From the NCBI GenBank assembly GCA_002304785.1, contig DBMG01000159.1, positions 285 to 64,284 on the forward strand: a DNA stretch of 64,000 bases. The letters run 5' to 3'. Positions 56,482 through 64,000 of this stretch are shown here, piece after piece; position 1 is the first letter of the stretch; the number at the start of each line of letters is the position of its first letter. Source of the stretch: Candidatus Accumulibacter sp. UBA704 (GTDB lineage: Bacteria; Pseudomonadota; Gammaproteobacteria; Burkholderiales; Rhodocyclaceae). Under the pieces are notes generated by a model. That model saw only the letters and a list, made by a program, of their open reading frames with translations, was not told where the DNA came from and did not search any database. Both the position numbers and the translations under genes were made by a program.

Positions 56482-58328
56482 GCTCGCTCCAGTACAACGG
56501 TAAATTCGGCTCCGCCCGCCTCATGATTCCCGGCCTCGATCCATCCGCCGAACTCGGCGACGATCATGCGCGAAATAGCCAGTCCCAGCCCCAATCCCTT
56601 TCCGGAACTCTTCGTCGTGAAGAAAGGTTCGAACAAGTGAGACAATACCTCGGCCGTAATCCCTGGCCCATGGTCACGGACGACGATACAGACCTGCTGC
56701 CCCCTGCTGTCAACGCCGATATCCACGCGCTTCTCCGGCGCATCGCTGACGGCGTCAAGGCTGTTGAGCAGAAGATTAACCAGGACCTGCTCCAATCGCT
56801 GCGGGTCGGCCCATACACGCAGTCCGGCAGACGGCTCCGGCCCGTCTATCCGCGCGCCCACGCTCCTGCGCCGCGGTTCGACGAGCATCAGTGCTTGCCC
56901 GATCACATCGGCGAGATCGACCGCGCATTTGGCCGCTGCGGGCTTCCGGGCGAAAGTCTTGATCTCGCCGACGATATGTTCCATGCGCACGGCCATCTGC
57001 TTGATGAAACCGAGATTTTCACGAACATCGTCCAGCCGACCCATGTCGAGCAAGCTGACGGCGTTGTCGGTAAAGGTATGCATCGCGGTCAGCGGCTGAT
57101 TCACTTCGTGGCTGATCCCCGCGGCCATTTGTCCGAGAACGGCCAGCTTTCCGGCCTGCACGGCGCTGTCGCGCGTTTCGCGCAAGATATTTTCCGTTGT
57201 CTTCAGCGCCTGGATTTTTTCTTCCAGCGAAGCATTGGTCGCCGTGAGATCCGCCGTGCGCTCGACAATGCGCTGTTCAAGCTGCAAATGAGCCTGACGC
57301 AACTCCGCCTCGGCCTGCCGACGCTCGTTATAGCGTTTGATGTTCAAACGGAAAAAAATAACCGACGACATCAGAAAAGCTACCGCACACCCCGCCGCAA
57401 TCCCCGCCAGCAAGGCATTCTGGCGCTCTTGGCGAGTTTGTGTGAGAAGGACGATCGACCACCCGAGCGGCCCCGTTCTGGCCGACTGGACGAGATAATC
57501 CTGGGCCGGCTTGCCTGGAAGTTCAGCCCGGATCGTCTGCGGCCTATCCTGCAAACGCACGTTCATTCCCAGAGGGCGCAGATGCTGGTTGTCGTACTGG
57601 CGGGACAGCCCGATCTGCTGCAGCACTCCAGGCTCGAGCGGCATCAGGAAGTGATACTTGAGCTCAGACACCGAGGCCAGAAATACGACGCCATGGGCAT
57701 CGACCAGCAGCACCGGATCGCCGCTGCGAATCAACGCCGACTCGAAATCCTCCAAGCTGATCTTGACGACAACCGTCCCGATAGCCGCTCCTCCATCTTC
57801 GATCGGCGCCGCCAGAAAGAACCCCGGCTCGCCAGTCGTTGCGCCAACCCCGAAAAATCTGCCCAGATTGCCCTGCATGGCTGCCTGGAAATACGGGCGA
57901 TAGCCGTAGTTGTGCCCGACATAGGAACCCGTTGTCTGGTAGTTGCTGGACGCCACGGTAAGGCCCGATCGGTCCATCAGGTACGCGGCATTGATATCCG
58001 CCCCGTTCTTGACCTCGAGCAGGTAAGAATTGGCCTCGTTCTGCGCGTTATTTCTTTCTGGGTGCAACAGCAGCGCCTTCAGGCGATCTTCCTGCGCGAT
58101 GATTCGAGGCAGCGATTCGTTGCGCGAAAGCAGGGACTCAAGGCTCAGGCGGTAAAACTCAACGTGATGATGGGATTGTTGAGCCAACAGGTCGATCTGC
58201 CGCACCAGTACCACTTGCCGCACCCCCCAGCCAGCCAGCACGCTGAGTGCCAGCGCCAACGCCAGGCGCGGCCCGAGCCAGTGCCAGGATCGGCCGGGCT
58301 GGGAGGAAAATATGGCGGCGATACGCAT
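56478..58328 (-). CDS. Sensor histidine kinase, DctB type
   Basis: 616-residue kinase. Membrane helices at about 22-42 and 305-327 enclose a large periplasmic sensor of double-Cache type (SGLTVASSNYQTTGSYVGHNYGYRPYFQAAMQG is typical). A coiled linker leads to the H box GISHEVNQPLTAMHTF with H407, and N/G boxes follow (LLLNSLDAV, VRDHGPGI, GKGLGLGLAIS). Stop overlaps the regulator gene (ATGA). DctB kinases sense C4-dicarboxylates; the ligand here may differ. Confidence 0.93.
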   Translation of the reverse strand: MRIAAIFSSQPGRSWHWLGPRLALALALSVLAGWGVRQVVLVRQIDLLAQQSHHHVEFYRLSLESLLSRNESLPRIIAQEDRLKALLLHPERNNAQNEANSYLLEVKNGADINAAYLMDRSGLTVASSNYQTTGSYVGHNYGYRPYFQAAMQGNLGRFFGVGATTGEPGFFLAAPIEDGGAAIGTVVVKISLEDFESALIRSGDPVLLVDAHGVVFLASVSELKYHFLMPLEPGVLQQIGLSRQYDNQHLRPLGMNVRLQDRPQTIRAELPGKPAQDYLVQSARTGPLGWSIVLLTQTRQERQNALLAGIAAGCAVAFLMSSVIFFRLNIKRYNERRQAEAELRQAHLQLEQRIVERTADLTATNASLEEKIQALKTTENILRETRDSAVQAGKLAVLGQMAAGISHEVNQPLTAMHTFTDNAVSLLDMGRLDDVRENLGFIKQMAVRMEHIVGEIKTFARKPAAAKCAVDLADVIGQALMLVEPRRRSVGARIDGPEPSAGLRVWADPQRLEQVLVNLLLNSLDAVSDAPEKRVDIGVDSRGQQVCIVVRDHGPGITAEVLSHLFEPFFTTKSSGKGLGLGLAISRMIVAEFGGWIEAGNHEAGGAEFTVVLERA

Positions 58329-58436
58329 CCACTCCGTTCCGTTTTGTCCTCACCCCGTTGAATCATCGACTCAGCGGGAATGTTCTTGGTTCTTCTGCGA
58401 ACCCACCTTGCGGCATCAACCGCCGTAGGAGGTCCT

Positions 58437-60521
58437 TCAGGCCGGCCGGAGTTGCTTGTTCTTCTGCCAACGATGCCAGGCCAAGAAAACCACGGCAAGA
58501 GCAAAACCGACCTCATCTGTCATCGGCATGGCCACGACCAGTGACCCCGCTGCCGCCGTCGCCAGCAACCGCTCAGCCGTGCCCAGCGGCGCCCACAGGT
58601 AACCGATGGCCGCACTGCCCCACAGGAAAATCGCCAGCACCGCCTTGAACACCACATAGACCACGGCCATCCAACCGGCGTCGCCCTGCAGCATCAGTGC
58701 CGGAGAATAGACCGCCATGTATGGAACAACAAACCCGGCGATGGCGATCTGCGTGGCCTTGAAGCCGATCTTCATCGCAGGCGCCTTGGCAATCGACGAA
58801 GCGGCGAAGGCCGCAAGCGCCACTGGTGGCGTCAGGTCGGCCATGATTCCGAAATAGAACACGAACATGTGGCTGACGATCAGCGGAACGCCGAGTTTGA
58901 GCAATGCCGGTGCGGCGATTGAACTGGTGATGATGTAGTTCGGAATGGTCGGAATGCCCATGCCGAGGATTAGGCAGACGATCATTGTCAGCAGCAGCGA
59001 GAGGAACAGACTCTTTTCGCCAATTTCAAGTATGAACCCGGCGAAGTTGGTGGCCGCGCCGGTCAGGGTCAGCACGCCGATGATCACGCCGACGATGGCA
59101 CAGGCGATGCCCACGCCCAGCGCCTGCTTGGCGCCGTCGATCAGTCCGGAACGCATCGTGTGCAGCGTCTTGCTGCCACCCTTGACAAAGAAACAGGCGA
59201 CGACCAGCAAGGCAATCACGACCAATACGGGCTGGATACCCCATTTGGCGAACGAGGCCGCCCCCAGCCCAAGGGAAAACCAGAACACGTAACGCAAGGC
59301 CGTGCCGGATATCCGCGCCGCCAGTGCCGCACCGAGAATCAGAATGGACGTCAGCGCCAGCCCCATCATTCCCGAGAACATCGGCGTGAAACCGTGAAAG
59401 AGCATGAATACCAGGACGGCCAGCGGCACGACGAGATACCAGTTTTCCTTGAGCGCCGTCCATGGATTCGGACATTGATCCTTGGGCAATCCGAGCAACT
59501 TCAAACGCCCGGCTTCGAGATGCACCATCCAGAACGCAGTGAAGTAATAAAGCATCGCGGGAATTACCGCAGCCTTGACGATCTCGGCATAAGGGACATT
59601 GAGCGTCTCGGCCATGATAAAGGCCACCGCCCCCATCACCGGCGGCATGATCTGCCCCCCCATCGCCGAGGTGGCTTCAACGGCACCGGCAAACACCGGC
59701 GTGTAGCCGAAGCGTTTCATAAGCGGAATCGTGAACTGCCCGACGGTCAACACGTTGGCCACGCCGGAGCCGGAAATGGTGGCCATCATGCCCGACGAGA
59801 ACACCGCCACCTTTGCCGGACCGCCTTGGGCCCTCCCCACCAGTCCGAGTGCGAGGGAATTGAACAGCTTGATCATGCCGGCGTGTTCGAGGAATGTGCC
59901 GAACAGGATGAACAGGAAAATGTACGTAGCCGACACCAGCGTCGGCGTTCCCAGGATGCCGTCGCTGCCGAGGTAGAGCTGGCCGACGATCTGGTCGAAG
60001 CCGAAGCCCCGGTGCATCATTGCCTCAGGAAAATACTGCCCGAAGAAGCCATAGAAGAGAAAGCCGCCGCAGACCAGCGGCAAGGCCCAGCCCACAACCC
60101 GCCGGGCCGCCTCAAACACCAGCACCGAAGCCAGCGTGGCCACCACCAGGTCAGGCATGGTCGGATCGCCGGAACGAGCGATCAGATCCGCTTCGAAGAT
60201 CAAGTGATAGAAACCCAGCGAAAAACCGACCAACGCAAGAACAACGTCAAACCAGGGGAGTTTCCCGGAATGGCTTCCCTGCCGAAGCGGATAAAGCAGG
60301 AAGATGAGCATCATCAGGAAACTGACGTGGAGCGCGCGAATAACCAGGCTTGAAAATGGATGGAAGGCCGCCACGGATATCTGGAAAGCTGAAAATGCCA
60401 GAGCTGCCAGCATCGCCGCACGCAACGCCCACCCCGCTAGTTTGCGCTGATGTCCATGCTCTTCGAATTCGGAAGGCCCGGAATGCGCATCGGCCAGGTT
60501 TTCTGTCGTGTTCTCACTCAT
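58437..60521 (-). CDS. TAXI-type TRAP transporter fused permease (DctQM-like)
   Basis: 694-residue membrane protein combining the small (4-helix) and large (12-helix) TRAP permease parts, as usual for TAXI systems. Family blocks include SGSGVANVLTVGQFTIPLMKRFGY, GGQIMPPVMGAVAFIMAETLNVPYAE and MGIPTIPNYIITSS. The ATG at 60521 follows GAGGGG. It is transcribed behind the binding protein. No separate small subunit and no DUF1850 gene is beside it. Confidence 0.93.
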   Translation of the reverse strand: MSENTTENLADAHSGPSEFEEHGHQRKLAGWALRAAMLAALAFSAFQISVAAFHPFSSLVIRALHVSFLMMLIFLLYPLRQGSHSGKLPWFDVVLALVGFSLGFYHLIFEADLIARSGDPTMPDLVVATLASVLVFEAARRVVGWALPLVCGGFLFYGFFGQYFPEAMMHRGFGFDQIVGQLYLGSDGILGTPTLVSATYIFLFILFGTFLEHAGMIKLFNSLALGLVGRAQGGPAKVAVFSSGMMATISGSGVANVLTVGQFTIPLMKRFGYTPVFAGAVEATSAMGGQIMPPVMGAVAFIMAETLNVPYAEIVKAAVIPAMLYYFTAFWMVHLEAGRLKLLGLPKDQCPNPWTALKENWYLVVPLAVLVFMLFHGFTPMFSGMMGLALTSILILGAALAARISGTALRYVFWFSLGLGAASFAKWGIQPVLVVIALLVVACFFVKGGSKTLHTMRSGLIDGAKQALGVGIACAIVGVIIGVLTLTGAATNFAGFILEIGEKSLFLSLLLTMIVCLILGMGIPTIPNYIITSSIAAPALLKLGVPLIVSHMFVFYFGIMADLTPPVALAAFAASSIAKAPAMKIGFKATQIAIAGFVVPYMAVYSPALMLQGDAGWMAVVYVVFKAVLAIFLWGSAAIGYLWAPLGTAERLLATAAAGSLVVAMPMTDEVGFALAVVFLAWHRWQKNKQLRPA

Positions 60522-60562
60522 ATTGACCCCTCGTTCTGATTTCTTCCGGCGAACACGCACCC

Positions 60563-60592
60563 TTCCATCCTTCCCTTCAGGGAGGGATGGAA
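60563..60592 (-). repeat. Stem-loop between the TAXI binding protein and permease genes
   Basis: TTCCATCC.TTCCC and its complement form a 13-bp stem (one G-T pair) around a 4-base loop. No T-run follows on the minus strand. It may protect the 3' end of the upstream binding-protein message, as seen in other binding-protein operons (inference). Confidence 0.6.
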
Positions 60593-60629
60593 AGCGTATG
60601 TCCACTGTGGGACGCAGAAGCGTCCGCGA

Positions 60630-61583
60630 TTACTTGATAACCCCGACTTCGCGGTAGTACTTCTCGGCACCGGGGTGCAGGGGAGCCGGCGGATTCTTGG
60701 CTGCCACGTCGCGCTTGATTGACTTGCCTGCGGAGTGCGCCGCCGCCATCTGGTCGAGGTTCTCAAACATCGACTTTGTCATTGTGTAAACCGTATTGGT
60801 GGAAACCCCCTCGTGTGTCAGCAGGTAGTTCTGGATGGACACTGTTGTCACGTCACTGTCCTGGCCTTCATAGGTTTTCGCCGGGATGACGCCGACGGTG
60901 TAGGCGGGATCGTTTATCTTGGTGACGATATCAGCCGGAATAGTCAGGAACACAACTTTCTGGGATACCGCCAGATCTCGCAGCGCCGCCACGCCGAGGC
61001 CCGAGGACAACAAGGTGACGTCGAGCTGTTTGTTCTTCATCAACTCGACTGACTCGGCATAGGACAGGTACTCGACCTTGGCAAAATCCTTGTAGCTGAT
61101 GTTGGCCGCCTTGAGGATCGCACGCACATTCAGTTCGGTGCCCGACTTCGGTGCCCCGACGGAGATCTTCTTGCCCTTGATGTCTGCCAGCGACTTGATG
61201 CCCGAGTCGGCCGCGGCCACGAAGTGGATGTAGTTCGGCCACAGGGCGGCGATCACGCGCAGCTTCTTCAGCGGATTCTTGAAACCGGCCTCCTCGTTGC
61301 CGTTCCAGGCGTCGGAAACGGCGTCGCCCAGTGATATCCCCGCTTCGCCCCGCCCGGCCTGCAACAGATTCAGGTTTTCCGCGCTGGCCTTGGTCGCCTG
61401 TACGGAAGTCTTCGAGCCCTCGACCGCCTTGCCCCAGATCTGCGACATCGCCACGCCGAGCGGGTAATACACACCGCTGGTCCCGCCCGTCAGGACATTG
61501 ATGAACTCCGCGGCACCGGCCGAAACGCACATGCCGGCAGCCAACACGCCTACTGCCAATCCACGCTTGAATTGCTTCTTCAT
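60630..61583 (-). CDS. TAXI-family TRAP solute-binding protein
   Basis: 317-residue periplasmic binding protein. Signal peptide ends near VSAGAAE; the TAXI pattern reads FINVLTGGTSGVYYPLGVAMSQIWGK, with ATKASAENLNLLQAGRGEAGISLGDAV and VGAPKSGTELNVRAIL later. It is the ligand-capturing part of the transporter coded downstream. AGGAGAGG precedes the ATG. A sigma-54 promoter lies about 100 bases upstream. Confidence 0.93.
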   Translation of the reverse strand: MKKQFKRGLAVGVLAAGMCVSAGAAEFINVLTGGTSGVYYPLGVAMSQIWGKAVEGSKTSVQATKASAENLNLLQAGRGEAGISLGDAVSDAWNGNEEAGFKNPLKKLRVIAALWPNYIHFVAAADSGIKSLADIKGKKISVGAPKSGTELNVRAILKAANISYKDFAKVEYLSYAESVELMKNKQLDVTLLSSGLGVAALRDLAVSQKVVFLTIPADIVTKINDPAYTVGVIPAKTYEGQDSDVTTVSIQNYLLTHEGVSTNTVYTMTKSMFENLDQMAAAHSAGKSIKRDVAAKNPPAPLHPGAEKYYREVGVIK

Positions 61584-61679
61584 TCGATCCTCTCCTGTTG
61601 ATCGGGCCGAATATCCGGCCACGGGTTTCGTTGACTCTCCAAACCACTGCGGAATTCCCGCAACGGCTTAAACAATCCT

Positions 61680-61695
61680 CGCAAGACCCGTGCCC
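61680..61695 (-). promoter_or_regulatory. Sigma-54 promoter of the TAXI-TRAP operon
   Basis: On the minus strand GGGCACGGGTCTTGCG matches the -24/-12 consensus (TGGCACG-N4-TTGCW) at all but two positions, with the correct GG-to-GC spacing. Transcription would begin about 85 bases before the binding-protein ATG. Confidence 0.8.
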
Positions 61696-61752
61696 GCGCA
61701 CTCGCCCGAACAGAAATGGCAAGTCGCTGAAAACATGACGATTCTCATCGAG

Positions 61753-61783
61753 TCCGGAAAGCCCAAGCATAGCACTTTCCGGA
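61753..61783. promoter_or_regulatory. Inverted repeat upstream of the TAXI sigma-54 promoter
   Basis: TCCGGAAAG (61753-61761) and CTTTCCGGA (61775-61783) are perfect 9-bp inverted arms 13 bases apart, 58-88 bases upstream of the -24 box. A candidate activator or IHF-independent enhancer site. A similar half-site (TCCGGAAAA) is at 63525-63533 upstream of the DASS promoter. Confidence 0.55.
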
Positions 61784-61806
61784 ATTTCAGAATCTGCCAT
61801 TGAGAA

Positions 61807-61824
61807 TGCGCGAAAATCCGCACA
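61807..61824. promoter_or_regulatory. Candidate DctD-type enhancer site, TAXI copy
   Basis: TGCGCGAAAATCCGCACA lies 112 bases upstream of the -24 box. It differs at one base from the element at 63546-63563 upstream of the other sigma-54 promoter. Located between the DASS stop and the TAXI leader. Confidence 0.6.
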
Positions 61825-61836
61825 CCACCCCGTTTT

Positions 61837-63366
61837 CTAAGTCCCCATATGGCCGAGCCAGCGCCAGTACGTCGTCCCCAAGAGCAGCACCAGCAGGTAC
61901 GCAATGACCGTCAGCGGAATCCCTGTACGCACGAAGTCGCGGACCTCAAAGGTGTCGGTTCCGTAGGCAACCATGTTCTGGGGCGCGTTGACCGGCAGGA
62001 TCATTCCGAAGCTTACGACATACTGCAGAATCATGGTCAGGCCGACTACGTTGATTCCTGGCGTCTTCACGCTTTGCAGGACCGAGATGACGATCGGAAT
62101 CATCGCCGCGGCGAGGCCGGTCGCACTGGCAAAACCCAGATGGATGAGGATCAGGAACATGGCGAGAACCGCCAGGATCACCAGAGCCGACGCGGCCTGC
62201 AAACCAAACGAGGAACTGATCCAGGTTGCCAGCCAGGGAGCGGCCTTGGTCGACAGCAACGCCGAGCCAAGGCTGATACCGATGCCGAACAGTACCAGGG
62301 TGCCCCAGGGAATCGAATTCTGCACCTCCTTCCAGTCCATCACGCCGATCCGCGGCATGAACATCAGGGCGATCGCGGCGATGGTCGTCGTCGACGTGTC
62401 GAACGGATGGAGAATCTTCTCCGTTGACCAGAAGAAAAGCAGGACCAGCGAAATCGCCAACAGTTTCTTCTGGGCGAGCGGCATCGGCCCCAAGTCTTTC
62501 AACGCCTTTTCGACGATGGTTCTGCCGCCCTCGATCTCCTGCTTTTCGGGCGGCATCATCTTCATCAGGATGAAGTACAGCACCACCGACATGATTGCCG
62601 AGAACGGCGCGGCGGCGATGAACCAGTCCAGCCAGGAAATGCTGACACCCAACTGTTTCTCAATGAAACTGACGGCAACCATGTTTTGTGCCGCCGCCGT
62701 CTTGATGCCGACGTTCCACAGACTGTCGGCTTGCGCCACGGCAATCATCAGCATACCGGCGAAGCGGCTCTTCAGGGGCACGCCGAATGCAACGATAATT
62801 CCCATGACGATAGGCACCATGCACGACACGCGCGCCGTCGTGCTCGGCACGAAGAAGCTGAGCACGAAGCCGATGAGAATCACCCCGATCAGGATACGGT
62901 TGGTTTTTGCCCCGACCTTGGACAGAACCAGCAATGCGATGCGACGGTCCAGACCAGTGCGGGTCATCGCCGCCGCCAGGAACAACGCGCCGCCGACCAG
63001 CGCCCAAGCGGTATTGCTGAACCCCGCCAGCGCAACGGACAACGCCTTACTGGTTCCGATCAACTTGTCCGGGCTGGCCACCTCCGGCGCAAATCCGAGC
63101 ATGAACGCCATCAGCACGGTGATCAGAATGGCGCTGACCGGATATGACACGGCCTCGGTCATCCAGATCGTAACGGCGAAGGCCAGAATCGCCAGCATAT
63201 ACTGCCCGGCGACCGGCAGGCCGGACTGTTGCGGCAGGCTTGTGATCAGCAGCAGGAACGCGGAGGCCAGAAGCAGGCCATAGCGCGAAAGAATAAGTTT
63301 TTGCTCTTCGACGGCCGGAGCGGCGGCCCCGGCCTCCGAGGCGAGCGTTGTTGCCTTGGTGTTCAT
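61837..63366 (-). CDS. DASS/SLC13-family carboxylate or sulfate symporter
   Basis: 509-residue membrane protein, about 11-12 helices, of the divalent anion:Na+ symporter family. Blocks include the SNTAWALVGGALFLAAAMTRTGL region, PSTTARVSCMVPIVMGI and ILPVNAPQNMVAYGTDTFEVRDFVRTGIPLT near the end. Likely substrates are C4-dicarboxylates, given the DctB/DctD-type genes nearby, but sulfate or tartrate cannot be excluded. GAAGGAGG precedes the ATG. Confidence 0.92.
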   Translation of the reverse strand: MNTKATTLASEAGAAAPAVEEQKLILSRYGLLLASAFLLLITSLPQQSGLPVAGQYMLAILAFAVTIWMTEAVSYPVSAILITVLMAFMLGFAPEVASPDKLIGTSKALSVALAGFSNTAWALVGGALFLAAAMTRTGLDRRIALLVLSKVGAKTNRILIGVILIGFVLSFFVPSTTARVSCMVPIVMGIIVAFGVPLKSRFAGMLMIAVAQADSLWNVGIKTAAAQNMVAVSFIEKQLGVSISWLDWFIAAAPFSAIMSVVLYFILMKMMPPEKQEIEGGRTIVEKALKDLGPMPLAQKKLLAISLVLLFFWSTEKILHPFDTSTTTIAAIALMFMPRIGVMDWKEVQNSIPWGTLVLFGIGISLGSALLSTKAAPWLATWISSSFGLQAASALVILAVLAMFLILIHLGFASATGLAAAMIPIVISVLQSVKTPGINVVGLTMILQYVVSFGMILPVNAPQNMVAYGTDTFEVRDFVRTGIPLTVIAYLLVLLLGTTYWRWLGHMGT

Positions 63367-63414
63367 GTCGATCCTCCTTCAGGTTATGCGGTTATTTGCC
63401 TGCCGCCTCGACAT

Positions 63415-63430
63415 TGCAATTCCCGTTCCC
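63415..63430 (-). promoter_or_regulatory. Sigma-54 promoter of the DASS transporter gene
   Basis: On the minus strand GGGAACGGGAATTGCA keeps GG at -24, ACG, and TTGCA at -12 with exact spacing; two positions differ from consensus. It lies about 49 bases before the ATG. Confidence 0.78.
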
Positions 63431-63545
63431 GAACCAACCGGACCTCAAGGAGATCATAAACAATTGAAAAACATATACATTTATACGGCGGACCGACAAC
63501 CCTGCCGGATGCGCCGCGCATGAATCCGGAAAATCCTTCGCTCCC

Positions 63546-63563
63546 TGCGCGAAAATCCGCGCA
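63546..63563. promoter_or_regulatory. Candidate DctD-type enhancer site, DASS copy
   Basis: TGCGCGAAAATCCGCGCA is an inverted repeat (TGCGCG/CGCGCA, 6-base spacer) 116 bases upstream of the -24 box. It matches the TAXI copy at 17 of 18 bases. Confidence 0.65.
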
Positions 63564-63645
63564 CAGGAATGCGCGATGCCCGGGTCTGCTCTGTATACTG
63601 TGAGCCTCTGTCTGCCAGCGACACGCTTCTGCGAGCCCACCGACG

Positions 63646-64000
63646 TTGAACCCGACAAATACCAGCACGATCCGCATCCTCGGCATCGACCCGGGCTTGC
63701 GCGTCACCGGGTTCGGCGTCATCGAGAAATCCGGCAACCGGCTTGCCTACCTGGCCAGCGGCTGTATCAAGACTGATGCCAAAGCCAACTTGCCGACGCG
63801 ACTGGGAACGATCCATGCGGGCCTCAACGAACTGCTCGCGCAATACAAACCGGATCAGGCTGTCATCGAAATCGTGTTCGTGAACGTTAACCCTCAATCG
63901 ACCCTGCTGCTCGGCCAGGCGCGCGGTGCCGCAATCACCACGCTGGTCGCCGGCGGTGTCGAAGTCGCCGAATACACGGCCCTGCAAGTCAAGCAGGCGG
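63646..64000 (+). CDS. ruvC: Crossover junction endodeoxyribonuclease RuvC, partial
   Basis: N-terminal about 118 residues of the Holliday-junction resolvase; the gene runs off the window end. [20 protein letters not shown] holds the first catalytic aspartate and [25 protein letters not shown] the second acidic residue (E). The start appears to be TTG at 63646 because no ATG or GTG is available in frame between the upstream region and the catalytic motif; an earlier start is not excluded. Confidence 0.93.
   Translation, partial: MNPTNTSTIRILGIDPGLRVTGFGVIEKSGNRLAYLASGCIKTDAKANLPTRLGTIHAGLNELLAQYKPDQAVIEIVFVNVNPQSTLLLGQARGAAITTLVAGGVEVAEYTALQVKQA

Noticed and set aside
55096..56526. A 476-codon open frame opposite the DctD-type regulator gene
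   Set aside because: Same artefact of GC-rich third positions; the minus-strand gene is clearly real.
56523..58361. A 612-codon open frame opposite the DctB-type kinase gene
   Set aside because: It mirrors the codon pattern of the real gene in a GC-rich sequence. Its protein is rich in R, H, Q and P and has no recognisable motif. The kinase on the other strand has all its boxes.
61973..63283. A 436-codon open frame opposite the DASS transporter
   Set aside because: Shadow of a membrane-protein gene; low-complexity composition rich in T, A, I and P.

Overview
The window reads as chromosome from a GC-rich betaproteobacterium, most likely of the Rhodocyclales (Dechloromonas/Azonexus/Propionivibrio type). 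That placement is inferred from gene content and protein style: hemL, a zapB/zapA/6S RNA locus, cobalamin synthesis by the cobalt-early route, slipin/NfeD, TAXI-type TRAP uptake, and a class I c-551-like cytochrome. I cannot name the species. About 60 protein genes are packed tightly, often with ATGA or TGATG overlaps. I saw no tRNA, rRNA, insertion sequence, prophage or CRISPR array.

Layout. 0-8.5 kb: hemL, then a minus-strand housekeeping run (corA, mtgA, aroE, a TonB-like protein, an RNase II-family enzyme, a YqiA-like esterase, uppP). 8.6-10.8 kb: a solitary DUF1850 protein, a secreted rhodanese and an MFS exporter. 10.8-17.1 kb: a compact seven-gene minus-strand operon coding, in order of transcription, for a thermostable-hemolysin/GNAT-like protein, an acyl-AMP-ligase homologue, a heme-oxygenase-like di-iron (HDO/TenA-fold) protein, an SDR reductase, a secreted repeat protein and a QseB/QseC-type two-component pair. 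This looks like a small fatty-acyl-derived metabolite pathway packaged with a sensor, and is the best candidate here for an undescribed system.

17.3-29.3 kb: an AI-2E family permease, then a cobalamin riboswitch controlling cobalt uptake (cbiMNQO) and corrin-ring synthesis (cbiF, cbiC, cbiD, cbiET, cbiL, cbiG, cobE, cbiH, cobA). cbiL is the only gene in this otherwise overlapping operon flanked by gaps, and each gap holds a 72-bp palindromic repeat of the same family. 29.3-38.0 kb: slipin/NfeD, an AraC regulator, a large MscS channel and four small envelope proteins. 38.1-44.0 kb: a second cobalamin riboswitch controlling btuB, btuC, btuD, cobO and cbiA. The two B12 operons cover uptake, cobalt import and much of the corrin pathway; precorrin-6A reductase, the cobalt chelatase, btuF and the late assembly genes are not in the window.

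44.1-55.1 kb: zapB-like/zapA/6S RNA, selO, dsbD/cutA, a large unknown protein, methylmalonyl-CoA epimerase (which fits with B12 use), lgt, ilvD, a LysE exporter and a cytochrome c. 55.1-63.4 kb: a DctB/DctD-type sensor and sigma-54 activator, a TAXI-TRAP transporter and a DASS carboxylate transporter. Both transporter genes have good sigma-54 promoters, and a nearly identical 18-bp element lies about 112 and 116 bp upstream of them. This makes a self-contained sigma-54 uptake regulon. The window ends inside ruvC.
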